From Clostridia bacterium (lineage in GTDB: Bacteria; Bacillota; Clostridia; Christensenellales; UMGS416), in the NCBI GenBank assembly GCA_016938675.1, contig JAFGUF010000022.1, positions 1 through 64,000 of the forward strand: 64,000 bases of DNA. The letters run 5' to 3'. The notes beneath the pieces are model-generated. The model saw only the letters and a program-made list of their open reading frames with translations. It was not told where the DNA came from and did no database searches. Positions 1 through 8,163 of the stretch are shown piece after piece; positions within the stretch are counted from its first letter, which is position 1, and every line of letters begins with the position of its first letter. A program made the position numbers and the translations under genes.

Positions 1-34
1 GAATAATTGTTTCCGAGGTCTTGTTGATAATGTT

Positions 35-892
35 TTACTTCGTAAAACCTTCTCCCTCGACCTCTTTTACATCATACATCATTACAAAGGCGTTTTCGTC
101 GATATCCTTTATCACGGAGCGAAGCTTGGCTATCTGTGTTCTGGATACGACGCACAACACCACCTCTTTATGTGTTCTACTGAATCCTCCGTGACCGTCT
201 AGCAGTGTTACGCCTCTTTCTATTTTGGTCATTATGGCCTGTGTTATGTCCTGAGAGCGGTTAGAAACTATCATAAAAGCCTTAGCAGAGTCCATTCCTG
301 TCTGTACAAAGTCAAGAACCTTTGAGCTTACAAACAATGCAACAAGAGCATATAATCCCGCAAGCGGCGAAAGCAAAACAACAGCTGCAGTAACTACAAG
401 GAAGTCAATTGCAAAAAGCACCCACGCAACGCCTATATTGGGAAACTTATCATTTATAATCATTGCCAGAAGGTCAGTTCCGCCGGTTGTTGCGCCTTCC
501 CTTATAACAAGGCCTAGGCCTAAGCCTGCCAGCGCACCGCCGAATATTGAGCTAAGAAGCATATCTTCCTGCACCATCTTTACCCACTCAACTGGCATTT
601 TTATTACTTCAATAAACAAAGACAGCAGTATAGTTGAAAATAGCGAGAGCATCATAAACCTAAAACCATGCTTCCGCCATCCGCCAAGAAAAAGCGGCAC
701 GTTGAGAATCAATACCAGCAAGCTGACATTCCATCCGAGAAGGGCATTTAGAAGTGTTGCAAATCCGGACACACCACCCGGCGCAATTTCATTAGGAATA
801 AAAAATATACTGAATGCAGCCGCAAGGAAAAAGGAACCAAGCGTAACGAAAAATATCGTTTTAAATTTCAATGCTTTTTTGTCTTTTTTCAT
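35..892 (-). CDS. YitT family membrane protein (DUF161 + DUF2179)
   Basis: Polytopic membrane protein of the YitT family, common in Firmicutes and without a settled biochemical role. Hydrophobic segments fill roughly residues 12-200, with the first near 13-33 and the characteristic charged/glycine patch REGATTGGTD near 130-140. The last ~65 residues form a soluble DUF2179 domain (GHGGFSRTHKEVVLCVVSR region), which in related proteins lies in the cytoplasm and is suspected of ligand binding. Length (285 aa) is normal for the family. The start is preceded by AAGGGG at good spacing. It lies 31 bp downstream of sigH on the same strand and may be co-transcribed with it. The family call is firm; the function is unknown. 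Confidence 0.9.
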   Translation of the reverse strand: MKKDKKALKFKTIFFVTLGSFFLAAAFSIFFIPNEIAPGGVSGFATLLNALLGWNVSLLVLILNVPLFLGGWRKHGFRFMMLSLFSTILLSLFIEVIKMPVEWVKMVQEDMLLSSIFGGALAGLGLGLVIREGATTGGTDLLAMIINDKFPNIGVAWVLFAIDFLVVTAAVVLLSPLAGLYALVALFVSSKVLDFVQTGMDSAKAFMIVSNRSQDITQAIMTKIERGVTLLDGHGGFSRTHKEVVLCVVSRTQIAKLRSVIKDIDENAFVMMYDVKEVEGEGFTK

Positions 893-923
893 GTTTTCCC
901 CTTTAATGTGATTCTATTTGCTT

Positions 924-1535
924 TTACTCTCCGCTTAGGTGATGCTCCAATTTTTTCTTTACCCTCTGAAGAGCATTATCTATTGATTTCGGCACTTTTC
1001 CTAATGCCTCCGAAATTTCTTTATAGCTTTTTCCGTCCAGATAAAGCTTAAGGGCACGTTTCTCCATGTCAGTAAGCTGCGTATCAATGGCCTCTCTTAT
1101 GCTCTTTACATCCTCTTTGAGTATTACTCTTTCCTCCGGCTCTATATAAAGCTCAGACATCATAGATTCGCCCACGGTCACATCTGTATCTTCATCAAAT
1201 ATAGGCTTGTCCAGTGAAAGATATGAATTGAGCGGTATGTGCTTCTGCCTGGTAGACGTCTTCACCGCTGTGATTATCTGGCGTGTCACACAAAGATTAG
1301 CAAAGGTTCTGAAGGATGCGTTTTTGCTTTTGTCATAGTCTATTATAGCCTTATAAAGCCCAATCATCCCCTCCTGGATTAGATCTTCCTTGTCAGCGCC
1401 AATAAGGAAATAGGGCCTTGATTTGGATAATACAAAATTTTTGTACTTTTCTATAAGGTATTCGAGCGCAGTTTCGTCTTTCTTAGCTTGCGCCGCCAGC
1501 TGTTCATCAGTCATATTTTCAAATCTGTGTAGCAT
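924..1535 (-). CDS. sigH: RNA polymerase sigma-H factor (SigH/Spo0H)
   Basis: Sigma-70 family factor that closely follows Bacillus SigH. It has the region-2 motif YFLIGADKEDLIQEGMIGLY, the segment RQIITAVKTSTRQKHIPLNS, LDKPIFDED, and a region-4 helix-turn-helix KSYKEISEALGKVPKSIDNA. In Bacilli and Clostridia SigH directs transition-state and early sporulation genes, so the organism probably belongs to a spore-forming lineage, though no spore genes lie in this window. The usual upstream neighbour (TrmH-type methyltransferase, YacP) is not found here; the next gene upstream is divergent. The chosen ATG has no clear Shine-Dalgarno; another ATG lies seven codons in. At 203 aa it is slightly shorter than B. 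subtilis SigH. Confidence 0.93.
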   Translation of the reverse strand: MLHRFENMTDEQLAAQAKKDETALEYLIEKYKNFVLSKSRPYFLIGADKEDLIQEGMIGLYKAIIDYDKSKNASFRTFANLCVTRQIITAVKTSTRQKHIPLNSYLSLDKPIFDEDTDVTVGESMMSELYIEPEERVILKEDVKSIREAIDTQLTDMEKRALKLYLDGKSYKEISEALGKVPKSIDNALQRVKKKLEHHLSGE

Positions 1536-1707
1536 ATTTATAATAATATATCCTGCGAGTTCTTAAGTCAACTGAATAAGATGATTCCTCAAACCGTGAA
1601 ACAAGAAAACAATATATATTTATATAAGACTGCATTAACATGAACTTTACATCATTGTGGTTTAATGAATGTAATAATTTAAATAACTGCTGGGCGAAGG
1701 AGTTATC

Positions 1708-2544
1708 ATGAAGAAAACACAAATATTCTATTTTACCGGAAGCGGTAACTCTCTCGTTGTTGCCGAAGAGACTGCAAAGAGAATAAGAAACACTGAGCTT
1801 ATAGAGATATCAAGCGCGCTTGAAAAAGAGCACTTGAAAACAAATGCGAATACTATTGGTTTTGTTTTCCCCTGCCACGGCCTTACTATCCCCATACCCG
1901 TTAAAAGATTTCTCCAGCAGCTCAGCATGAAAAAGGCTCTGTATATATTTGCTGTCTGCACAAGAGGCGGCTCTGCCTTTATTGGATTTGACACTATCTC
2001 AAAAATCCTTAAAAAGAAGCATAAGCACCTTAATGCATCCTTCATAATTGATATGCCAAACAATGACCCCAAAGTAAAGGATTATAACGAAGTAACATAC
2101 AAGGATATTGAATTGTTTCATAAAAATATGCACCAAAAGCTGGATCTGCTGGAAAGCGTAATAGCTGCAAAAGAAGAGTATGAAGACAATATAGAAGGTG
2201 AACGGATATCAAAGAATAAAGCAGTGAATAAACTGCTCGAATGGCTTGTTCCCTTTGCTCTGCACAATGCAGCCCCTAAAGTAAGCAGGTATTTCTATGC
2301 TGGCGATGACTGCATAGGGTGCTCTACGTGTGAAAAAATTTGTCCGTCACATAAAATATCATTAAAAGATTCAAAGCCTGTATGGGACAATAAAAAAGAC
2401 TGCTATATGTGCTACGCCTGCCTTAATTACTGCCCCATAGAGACTATACAAATTAATTCAAAATTCTATATGAAGTCATATACAAAAGATCACGGGCGCT
2501 ATCATCATCCTGAAATAACTGCACAGGATATGATGGATAGGTAA
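1708..2544 (+). CDS. EFR1-type flavodoxin/ferredoxin fusion protein
   Basis: Soluble redox protein with an N-terminal flavodoxin-like domain and a C-terminal bacterial ferredoxin domain. The FMN phosphate loop is visible as YFTGSGNSL at residues ~7-15. Two [4Fe-4S] ligand sets, CIGCSTCEKICP (about 202-213) and CYMCYACLNYCP (about 232-243), each fit CxxCxxCxxxCP. EFR1 proteins are abundant in Clostridia and are thought to shuttle electrons from ferredoxin to flavin, but few have been assigned a reaction. The start is supported by GAAGGAG seven bases upstream. It is divergent from sigH over a 172-bp AT-rich spacer. A second EFR1 protein is at 20274-21164. Confidence 0.87.
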   Translation: MKKTQIFYFTGSGNSLVVAEETAKRIRNTELIEISSALEKEHLKTNANTIGFVFPCHGLTIPIPVKRFLQQLSMKKALYIFAVCTRGGSAFIGFDTISKILKKKHKHLNASFIIDMPNNDPKVKDYNEVTYKDIELFHKNMHQKLDLLESVIAAKEEYEDNIEGERISKNKAVNKLLEWLVPFALHNAAPKVSRYFYAGDDCIGCSTCEKICPSHKISLKDSKPVWDNKKDCYMCYACLNYCPIETIQINSKFYMKSYTKDHGRYHHPEITAQDMMDR

Positions 2545-2686
2545 GATATTAGCTGAATAGAAATATATGATTAACCCTTTAGCATTATTAGCTGTCTTAT
2601 ATTTTAAATATTACAAAAAACTTATCTTCATTAATGCTCTCATATGATATAATTATATTATTAATTAAGCACACCAGGAGATAACA

Positions 2687-5056
2687 ATGAAAAAAGATGT
2701 TCAATCCAAAGGAAGAGAAAAGAATGTAACTTCCGGAAAAGGAAATGTATACAAAAGAGGGGATGGGCTGAACGCCAAAAAGCCAGTAGGAAACCAAAGC
2801 GGATACAGCGACAGGCCAAAGGGAAGTCAATCTTCGCAGTCTTCATCATCAGGCACCCCTGACTTAAGCGGCCTATTTTCAGGTTCATCAGGCAGCAGCT
2901 CCCAGAAGGCAACAGGCGGGCTTGACCTTAAGAAAATAATCATCATCGGCATAATAATAATTGTAGGATATTTTCTGCTAAAGTCATGTGCCAATATTGA
3001 CCTGCTGGGCGGCACTGATATGTCCCAGTATACAGACACTACAAACACAGGCTCCTCATCTAACCAGTCAGCATCAGGCGAACTTGACTATTCAGTTTCT
3101 AATGACGCCCGCAGCAAATATACAAACGTGCTTGGAAAGGGCCAGGATGAGTTCACCATTATGGTATATATGTGCGGATCTGACCTGGAATCGAGAAGCG
3201 GCATGGCAACAGCTGACCTTAACGAAATGCTGCACGCAACAATTGCTGATAATGTAAATATTATCGTAGAAACAGGCGGCGCTAAGACATGGAAAAACTC
3301 GGTTGTGTCAAGCAGCACGAACGAAAGATACCAGCTAACCAGCGAAGGCCTGAAAAGGCTTGACGGAAATCTTGGCAGAAAGCAGATGACAGACCCTGCA
3401 ACACTGGCTGACTTCATAAAATACTGCACAAAGAATTTTGAAGCGAACAGATACGCCCTTATATTATGGGATCACGGCGGTGGGTCAACAATGGGATACG
3501 GTCACGATGAATTCTATCCAAACGCTACAATGACACTGGACGAGATTAACACAGCGCTTTCAAATGGCGGCACTAAATTTGACTTTGTGGGCTTTGATGC
3601 CTGCCTTATGGCAACATATGAAACCGCAGTAATGCTGAATAACCACGCGGACTACATGATCGCATCCGAAGAAACAGAACCTGGCATTGGCTGGTACTAT
3701 ACAGACTGGATTACAGCGCTTTCTGAAAACACTTCAATGCCTACAATTGAAATCGGACAAAATATCATTGATGACTTCATTGATAAAACATACGAATCAT
3801 CCCCGATGGACAAGACCACACTATCTCTTGTGGACCTTGCCGAGCTCTCCGGAACAGTACCGGAAGTATTCAATGCATTTGCATCATCTACAGGCGAACT
3901 AATCAACAGCGATGAATATAAGATAGTGGCCGATGCCAGAGGATACTCAAGGGAATTTGGCTCACCCAGCCAGCTTGACCAAATTGACCTTATCCACTTA
4001 GCACAAAACATGGGTACGGATGATGCTGAGAAGCTGATTGATGCACTTGATGGCTGCATAAAGTATAACAGAACATCCTCAACTATCAGCAACTCAAACG
4101 GTATATCCATATACTTCCCCTATACAACGCTTTCTTCTATGAGCGGAATGATAAACACCTATGAGAAGATTGGCATGGACAAGGCATATACGGACTGCAT
4201 CAGAGGCTTTGCTAGCCTTGAAGTCGGCGGACAGGCCATATCTACAGGTTCATCGAATCCCTTAGGTTCGCTTCTCGGTTCATTCACGGGCAGCTCCGGC
4301 AGCGGAGTAGGCGACTTGCTCACGTCATTCCTTGGCTCAGGAGCCCTCACAAATATGCTAGGCGGCTCAGATACAAGCTGGGTGGATACAGACGCTATCC
4401 TTAATAACACTGAGTATTATGAAGAAAACTCTTTAAAAGACGGAGCTCTGGAATTGAGCAAAAAAGACGGAGACTCTGTTCTCGCCTTAAGTAAAGATGA
4501 CTGGGACTTAGTTCAGACCGTACAGCTTAATGTATTCTTCGATGATGGAGAGGGATATATTGACCTTGGCATGGACAATGTTTATGAGTTCAATAATGAC
4601 GGCGACCTTATAATAGGCTTCGACGGCACATGGCTTGCGCTCGACGGTCAAGTAGTTGCATATTACTTCGTGGATGAAAAATATGAAGGCGACGAATACG
4701 CAATAGTCGGCAGAGTTCCTGCAATGCTGAACGGCGACCGGGTTGATCTAATGCTTGCATTCACAAGCGAAGTACCAAAAGGACAGATTCTGGGAGCAAG
4801 ACTCGTATACGATGACGGTTCTGTTGCCAAAGGACTGATCGAGCTGAATGACGGCGATGTACTGGACTTCCTCTGTGACTACTACACCTATGACGAGAAA
4901 TTCTCAGACAGCTACTATCTTGGTGACCAAATGGTAGTAAACGGTAAAATACAGATCAGCAATGTAAGCGTAGGTGATGCAACATGCCTTGTTACATACA
5001 TGCTAACGGATATATACAGCAATACTTACTGGACTCCGGCTATAGAATACAAATAA
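2687..5056 (+). CDS. Membrane-anchored clostripain-family (C11) cysteine peptidase
   Basis: Large cell-surface protein of the clostripain-related C11 family. Residues 1-80 are hydrophilic and Ser/Gln/Gly-rich with a KGNVYKRGDGL motif that often precedes the single membrane segment in these proteins. The TM helix (IIIIGIIIIVGYFLLKS) is at about 84-100 and the rest is predicted to be outside. The catalytic pair is readable: His in LILWDHGGGS (about 263) and Cys in FDACLMATYE (about 306). A Gly/Ser-rich segment near 515-565 links to a beta-rich C-terminal domain (about 580-789). C11 enzymes usually cleave after Arg or Lys; the substrate here is unknown. The start has AGGAGATAACA before ATG. Confidence 0.85.
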   Translation: MKKDVQSKGREKNVTSGKGNVYKRGDGLNAKKPVGNQSGYSDRPKGSQSSQSSSSGTPDLSGLFSGSSGSSSQKATGGLDLKKIIIIGIIIIVGYFLLKSCANIDLLGGTDMSQYTDTTNTGSSSNQSASGELDYSVSNDARSKYTNVLGKGQDEFTIMVYMCGSDLESRSGMATADLNEMLHATIADNVNIIVETGGAKTWKNSVVSSSTNERYQLTSEGLKRLDGNLGRKQMTDPATLADFIKYCTKNFEANRYALILWDHGGGSTMGYGHDEFYPNATMTLDEINTALSNGGTKFDFVGFDACLMATYETAVMLNNHADYMIASEETEPGIGWYYTDWITALSENTSMPTIEIGQNIIDDFIDKTYESSPMDKTTLSLVDLAELSGTVPEVFNAFASSTGELINSDEYKIVADARGYSREFGSPSQLDQIDLIHLAQNMGTDDAEKLIDALDGCIKYNRTSSTISNSNGISIYFPYTTLSSMSGMINTYEKIGMDKAYTDCIRGFASLEVGGQAISTGSSNPLGSLLGSFTGSSGSGVGDLLTSFLGSGALTNMLGGSDTSWVDTDAILNNTEYYEENSLKDGALELSKKDGDSVLALSKDDWDLVQTVQLNVFFDDGEGYIDLGMDNVYEFNNDGDLIIGFDGTWLALDGQVVAYYFVDEKYEGDEYAIVGRVPAMLNGDRVDLMLAFTSEVPKGQILGARLVYDDGSVAKGLIELNDGDVLDFLCDYYTYDEKFSDSYYLGDQMVVNGKIQISNVSVGDATCLVTYMLTDIYSNTYWTPAIEYK

Positions 5057-5182
5057 ATAATCTATCAAATTAAATGACTATTCGGCGCATCTGATTAAAC
5101 GGCATGCTCCATTCAGGTGCGCCGCAAATAAAGTGCAGGTAAAACAAAAAAATATTACGCTGCAGATGATAAGGAGAGGTAT

Positions 5183-5614
5183 ATGACAAAAACAGAGCAG
5201 GCTAAGCATTGCTTCAGCCAGGGTTTCAATTGCGCACAGGCAGTAATAGGAGTATTCAGCCAAAGTCTTGGCATTGACAAAGACACAGCTATGAAGCTCT
5301 CTACCGGCCTTGGAAGCGGCCTGAGATGCGGTGAAGTATGCGGAGCTGTAACTGGCGCTGCAATAGTTATTGGCCTTAAATACGGCCACGGCAGAGAAAT
5401 AGATGAAGAATCAAAAAAGAAAACTCACGCTTTATTAGTGGAATTTGAAAAAAGATTTGCAGAAGAAAACGGCAGCATTGTATGCAAAGATATACTGACA
5501 TATGATTTGTCCAATGAAGAAGAATTGAAAATCATTAAGGAGAAAAACCTTTTTGAGACAATATGCCCGGATATAGTCGAGAGTGCCGTTGAGATTTTAG
5601 ATGAGATACTTTAA
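5183..5614 (+). CDS. C_GCAxxG_C_C family redox-active protein
   Basis: Small (143 aa) cysteine-rich protein of the C_GCAxxG_C_C family. Conserved cysteines are at about 17 (FNCAQAV), 49 and 53 (LRCGEVCGA), in VCKDIL near 101 and in ICPDIV near 129. The glycine-rich part GLGSGLRCGEVCGAVTGAAI is the family signature. Members occur in anaerobes, often beside redox enzymes, and may bind metal or an Fe-S centre; no reaction is established. AAGGAGAGGTAT precedes the ATG. It stands alone, 126 bp after the peptidase, and that gap holds a 7-bp inverted repeat (5083-5124). Confidence 0.85.
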   Translation: MTKTEQAKHCFSQGFNCAQAVIGVFSQSLGIDKDTAMKLSTGLGSGLRCGEVCGAVTGAAIVIGLKYGHGREIDEESKKKTHALLVEFEKRFAEENGSIVCKDILTYDLSNEEELKIIKEKNLFETICPDIVESAVEILDEIL

Positions 5615-5676
5615 AGAATAGATTTATATTGCCTTAAGTATAATTCCTTAAATTACATAAATCTTGGATAAAAAAT

Positions 5677-6108
5677 CTACACATTCTCCTCATTCAGGCT
5701 CTTGTTCCTGTAAATAAGGTCTTGCCTAGTGGTGAAGCCCTGACTTTCCCAAAAACCGTTACCCAATTCATTGGTATGATATACGATGAGGGCTGCTTTA
5801 TGTATGCCCTCTTTTTGCATTGCTTCCATTGCCGCATTCAGCAATGCTTTGCCAATGCCCTTACCACGATATTCAGGCTTTACCATCGCGTGATATATGT
5901 ATCCCCGCCTCCCGTCATGTCCGCAGAGTATGCTGCCCGTGATTTGTTCCGCATCGCATGATACAAAGCAGGAAGTAGGATTCCTATCCAGAAATTTATC
6001 TATGCCCTCGCGTGAGTCATCTAGGCTGCGCAGGCCCACGCCCGCCTGAGCCGTCCACATTGAGTAAACATCTTCATAGTCAGTTATTGTCATTAAACGT
6101 ATATTCAT
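5677..6108 (-). CDS. GNAT family N-acetyltransferase
   Basis: Single-domain acetyltransferase (143 aa) that would transfer an acetyl group from acetyl-CoA to an amine; the substrate is unknown. The acetyl-CoA pyrophosphate loop is present as RGKGIGKAL (about 81-89), after the typical beta-4 strand YIYHAMVKPEY, and NELGNGFWESQGF matches the C-terminal motif B. It is the last gene of the long minus-strand operon and follows the AlkZ-related gene by 12 bp. GGAAGGGATAT gives a good ribosome binding site. Confidence 0.87.
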   Translation of the reverse strand: MNIRLMTITDYEDVYSMWTAQAGVGLRSLDDSREGIDKFLDRNPTSCFVSCDAEQITGSILCGHDGRRGYIYHAMVKPEYRGKGIGKALLNAAMEAMQKEGIHKAALIVYHTNELGNGFWESQGFTTRQDLIYRNKSLNEENV

Positions 6109-6120
6109 ATATCCCTTCCA

Positions 6121-6807
6121 TCAGCCGTAAATGAATTTTTGTATTTTCTTTGCTTCCGCATTTGGATTTAGCCTCAATATTTGATCCTCAATTTTCTTTG
6201 CACATTCGCTGGGATCGTTGCTTTTAGCTTCTTTTGCCTGTTTTTCACCTAATGCATATTCTGACGTCTCAAATGTAGTTGCTGGCCATCCATAGGGCAT
6301 GCCATCGTTTGATATTTTTAGTGTTTCTCCGCTTACAGTAATAAACATCCCCATCTGCAGCCTAGTAACAGCTGAGTTGAATCTTGACTTGTTTTGTTTA
6401 TCTATACCAAGCATCTCCTTTACCTTATCAAGCGAGATAGACGGATTTCCACATATAATATTGTAGATGTCCTTCTCAAAGCGAGTCATTTTTCCTTCAG
6501 CATATTTTTCGTCAAATGTCCTGCCATGCCTTCTGACTGAATAAAAAAGCGTGTACCATTCTTTTGTTATATAACCACCTTTATTAAAGAAAAATTTGCC
6601 GTACATTATATCATCTCTTTGATTAACGCTTAGCATACACCATGCCCAGGGATCTGTTTCAGTCAATCCGGTATGCCACCTAATTTCGGGGCTAAAATAC
6701 TCTGCAAGAGTAAATATGCCTTCGCTGTTATCGCCCGCAAGCGTGAAACCGGCCATAAGAATATTTTCAACAAAATCATCATAACAATTAATAGTACTTA
6801 AATTCAT
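6121..6807 (-). CDS. AlkZ-related protein (winged-helix, DNA glycosylase superfamily)
   Basis: A 228-aa soluble protein that resembles the short AlkZ-related proteins of Firmicutes. Typical parts are an N-terminal motif W-H-T-G-x-x-x-x-D-P-W-A-W (about 44-56), a KGGYITKEWYTLFYSVRRHG segment and a helix-turn-helix-like stretch near 115-155 that starts SISLDKVKEML. AlkZ enzymes excise interstrand crosslinks or alkylated bases, but these short relatives have not been shown to be glycosylases and the catalytic QxQ motif of AlkZ was not identified. It lies 31 bp after the small membrane gene at 6839-7195. The Shine-Dalgarno (AAAGGTAG) is rather far from the ATG. Confidence 0.55.
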   Translation of the reverse strand: MNLSTINCYDDFVENILMAGFTLAGDNSEGIFTLAEYFSPEIRWHTGLTETDPWAWCMLSVNQRDDIMYGKFFFNKGGYITKEWYTLFYSVRRHGRTFDEKYAEGKMTRFEKDIYNIICGNPSISLDKVKEMLGIDKQNKSRFNSAVTRLQMGMFITVSGETLKISNDGMPYGWPATTFETSEYALGEKQAKEAKSNDPSECAKKIEDQILRLNPNAEAKKIQKFIYG

Positions 6808-6838
6808 TAGTTAATTCTACCTTTATTAAAAATCTGTT

Positions 6839-7195
6839 TCAACGGAAGATTAAAAGCCCAGCACCATATGAAGCGGCATTAAGAATAAGAGAAACAAGCA
6901 ATGCCCTGCCCGCTTTAATCCCAGTAAGCTTTGAAAATATCAGCCCTTCGATAATAACAACGGCCGCCTCCAAAAAGTAAAGGAGCCCATAGTAACCGTT
7001 ATATCCCATATACGAAAAGTACATAAGCATAATGAAATTGAGCAGCGGATTCGTTAGCACATTCAAAAGCAGTACATAGTAAACATAGCTGCCCTTTCTG
7101 AATAACAAGAATACAATCCCGCATTCAATAATAATGGTGATTAAAAGAGGTTTGAGCAGAAAGAGCAGTAATGTAATAATAATGTTGCCCGTCAT
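6839..7195 (-). CDS. Small polytopic membrane protein, unknown function
   Basis: 118-aa, very hydrophobic protein with about four membrane helices (near 5-32, 38-62, 66-86 and 95-116). The NVLTNPLLNF motif in helix 2, and a Glu inside helix 3 (FLEAAVVIIEG), stand out as polar features buried in membrane segments. I do not recognise the family. Its ATG overlaps the stop codon of the preceding microprotein (TAATG), which implies translational coupling. It closes the run of small membrane proteins downstream of the MFS gene, so it probably belongs to the same membrane function. Confidence 0.7.
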   Translation of the reverse strand: MTGNIIITLLLFLLKPLLITIIIECGIVFLLFRKGSYVYYVLLLNVLTNPLLNFIMLMYFSYMGYNGYYGLLYFLEAAVVIIEGLIFSKLTGIKAGRALLVSLILNAASYGAGLLIFR

Positions 7196-7371
7196 TATTT
7201 ATTCTTTTTGCTTTTCTTTGCCTTCACTATCAGCTTAATTACTATAAGCACCGCAAGAACAATCAGCACGCCTATTATAATGTATCCCAATATCCATGGT
7301 GTGCTTGTAACTGCAGAGCTGCTTTCTCTTGCAGTTTCTAACGGTGCCTCAACAAGGTCTAAAATACACAT
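7195..7371 (-). CDS. Microprotein 5 of the cluster: single-TM, 58 aa
   Basis: Short gene read directly from the reverse strand. The protein starts MCILDLVEAPLETAR, has one membrane helix at about 27-48 (WILGYIIIGVLIVLAVLIVI) and ends in a lysine-rich tail (KAKKSKKNK). By the positive-inside rule, the tail would be cytoplasmic and the N-terminus outside. A good AAGGGGAT lies about ten bases upstream of ATG, and the stop overlaps the next start as TAATG. The frame is open only on this strand, and the architecture matches the four preceding microproteins, which supports it as a real gene. Function unknown. Confidence 0.72.
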   Translation of the reverse strand: MCILDLVEAPLETARESSSAVTSTPWILGYIIIGVLIVLAVLIVIKLIVKAKKSKKNK

Positions 7372-7416
7372 AAGTTTCTTATCCCCTTTTTAATTTTCTC
7401 ATATACTATAAAAATA

Positions 7417-7623
7417 CTATTCTTTATAATTTGGAGTTTTGTGTTCATCTTTTTTCTTCTTAAGTGCTCTTTTTATAAGCACAGTGGAAATAATTATAAA
7501 TCCTGCAATCAGCGCTGCAAAAAAAAGCACTTCAATAGCAGCGAGAACAAAATGCCTCATCTCCGCCTCTGGACTGACGGGATTTAAAAAAAGTGCGAAT
7601 GCAGCTGCTTGGTTATTTTTCAT
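7417..7623 (-). CDS. Microprotein 4 of the cluster: single-TM, 68 aa
   Basis: Begins MKNNQAAAFALFLNPVSPEA, has one long hydrophobic helix at about 23-46 and a strongly basic tail (KRALKKKKDEHK). The frame extends upstream to another ATG at 7677, but the start chosen here has GACGGA at the right distance and overlaps the previous gene by 11 bases, in keeping with the close packing of the cluster. Predicted topology is N-out, C-in. No recognised family. A 45-bp gap with its own ribosome binding site separates it from microprotein 5. Confidence 0.68.
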   Translation of the reverse strand: MKNNQAAAFALFLNPVSPEAEMRHFVLAAIEVLFFAALIAGFIIISTVLIKRALKKKKDEHKTPNYKE

Positions 7624-7810
7624 TTTCATTTCCGTCTTTATTTGATTCTTCAGTGATAGTTCCATGTTTTTTATCATAAGATTTTCTGAACCTGTTTATT
7701 GCAAAAAGTATCAGTCCTATTATGCCCATAAATACGACTATAAACACAAGTGCAGATATCCCCAGCATCATTGGCGGCGGCGCAATATCTAATAACATTA
7801 TTATATTCAT
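7613..7810 (-). CDS. Microprotein 3 of the cluster: single-TM, 65 aa
   Basis: Starts MNIIMLLDIAPPPMML, followed by a hydrophobic segment to about residue 38 and a charged tail (NRFRKSYDKKHG) that becomes acidic at its end. The DxAPxPxMM-like N-terminus resembles that of microprotein 1 (DAAPTPEMM), which suggests duplication. AGGTGA lies just upstream of the ATG, 13 bases after the stop of microprotein 2. The architecture recalls the gamma chain of sodium-pump decarboxylases, but no decarboxylase genes are nearby. Confidence 0.7.
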   Translation of the reverse strand: MNIIMLLDIAPPPMMLGISALVFIVVFMGIIGLILFAINRFRKSYDKKHGTITEESNKDGNENEK

Positions 7811-7823
7811 TCATTCACCTCAT

Positions 7824-7991
7824 CTAATCCAGCTTTTCAAGTTTCTCGATGGTATGCTTATTCTTTTTTCGCTGCCTGAAAAATGCGGCTATCGGCAATA
7901 CAAAAATACAAATCCCTGCAAGATTAAATATTACCATCCCAGCCGCAAGCAGAATTTTTTCAATGATAGTAATATCACCTAGCTCATTCAT
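7824..7991 (-). CDS. Microprotein 2 of the cluster: single-TM, 55 aa
   Basis: Read from the reverse strand: MNELGDITIIEKILLAAG start, one hydrophobic helix at about 13-38 and a basic C-terminal stretch (RQRKKNKHTIEKLEK). The ATG lies inside the last codons of microprotein 1 (8-base overlap), so translation is probably coupled. This is the shortest member. It has no proline motif at the N-terminus, unlike microproteins 1, 3 and 4. Function unknown; reality rests on the overlap pattern, hydrophobic plus basic-tail design and shared context. Confidence 0.65.
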   Translation of the reverse strand: MNELGDITIIEKILLAAGMVIFNLAGICIFVLPIAAFFRQRKKNKHTIEKLEKLD

Positions 7992-8163
7992 TCTGTTTTT
8001 TGTTCTCCTTCGCTGCCTTCTTCTTCCTTATGGCTTTTGCAATAAGAATTATTGAAACGGCGATAATAGCACAAAGCACTATAACTGCGCCCATTGATAT
8101 GCCTATAATCGCCATCATTTCAGGCGTCGGTGCAGCATCAAAGTGTGTGTAAAAATTAAGCAT
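7984..8163 (-). CDS. Microprotein 1 of the cluster: single-TM, 59 aa
   Basis: Starts MLNFYTHFDAAPTPEMM, with one helix at about 18-44 and a lysine-rich tail (KAIRKKKAAKENKK). The ATG overlaps the end of the MFS gene by 8 bases, with GGAGG seven bases before it, so it is almost certainly translated together with the transporter. Predicted topology: short N-terminus outside, basic tail inside. The design is like OadG-type gamma subunits that hold larger partners at the membrane; that is analogy only. Confidence 0.72.
   Translation of the reverse strand: MLNFYTHFDAAPTPEMMAIIGISMGAVIVLCAIIAVSIILIAKAIRKKKAAKENKKQNE

Noticed and set aside
1519-1722. 67-codon minus-strand frame that spans the sigH/EFR1 spacer
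   Set aside because: It lies over the divergent promoter region, has no ribosome binding site and overlaps both neighbouring starts.
5083-5124. Inverted repeat CGGCGCA...TGCGCCG after the clostripain-like gene
   Set aside because: The loop is 28 bases and no T run follows, so it is not called as a terminator; it may be chance or a weak structural element.
7195-8163. Microproteins as gamma subunits of a sodium-pumping decarboxylase
   Set aside because: The single-TM plus tail design is similar, but no alpha (carboxyltransferase), beta (ion pump) or biotin carrier genes are nearby.
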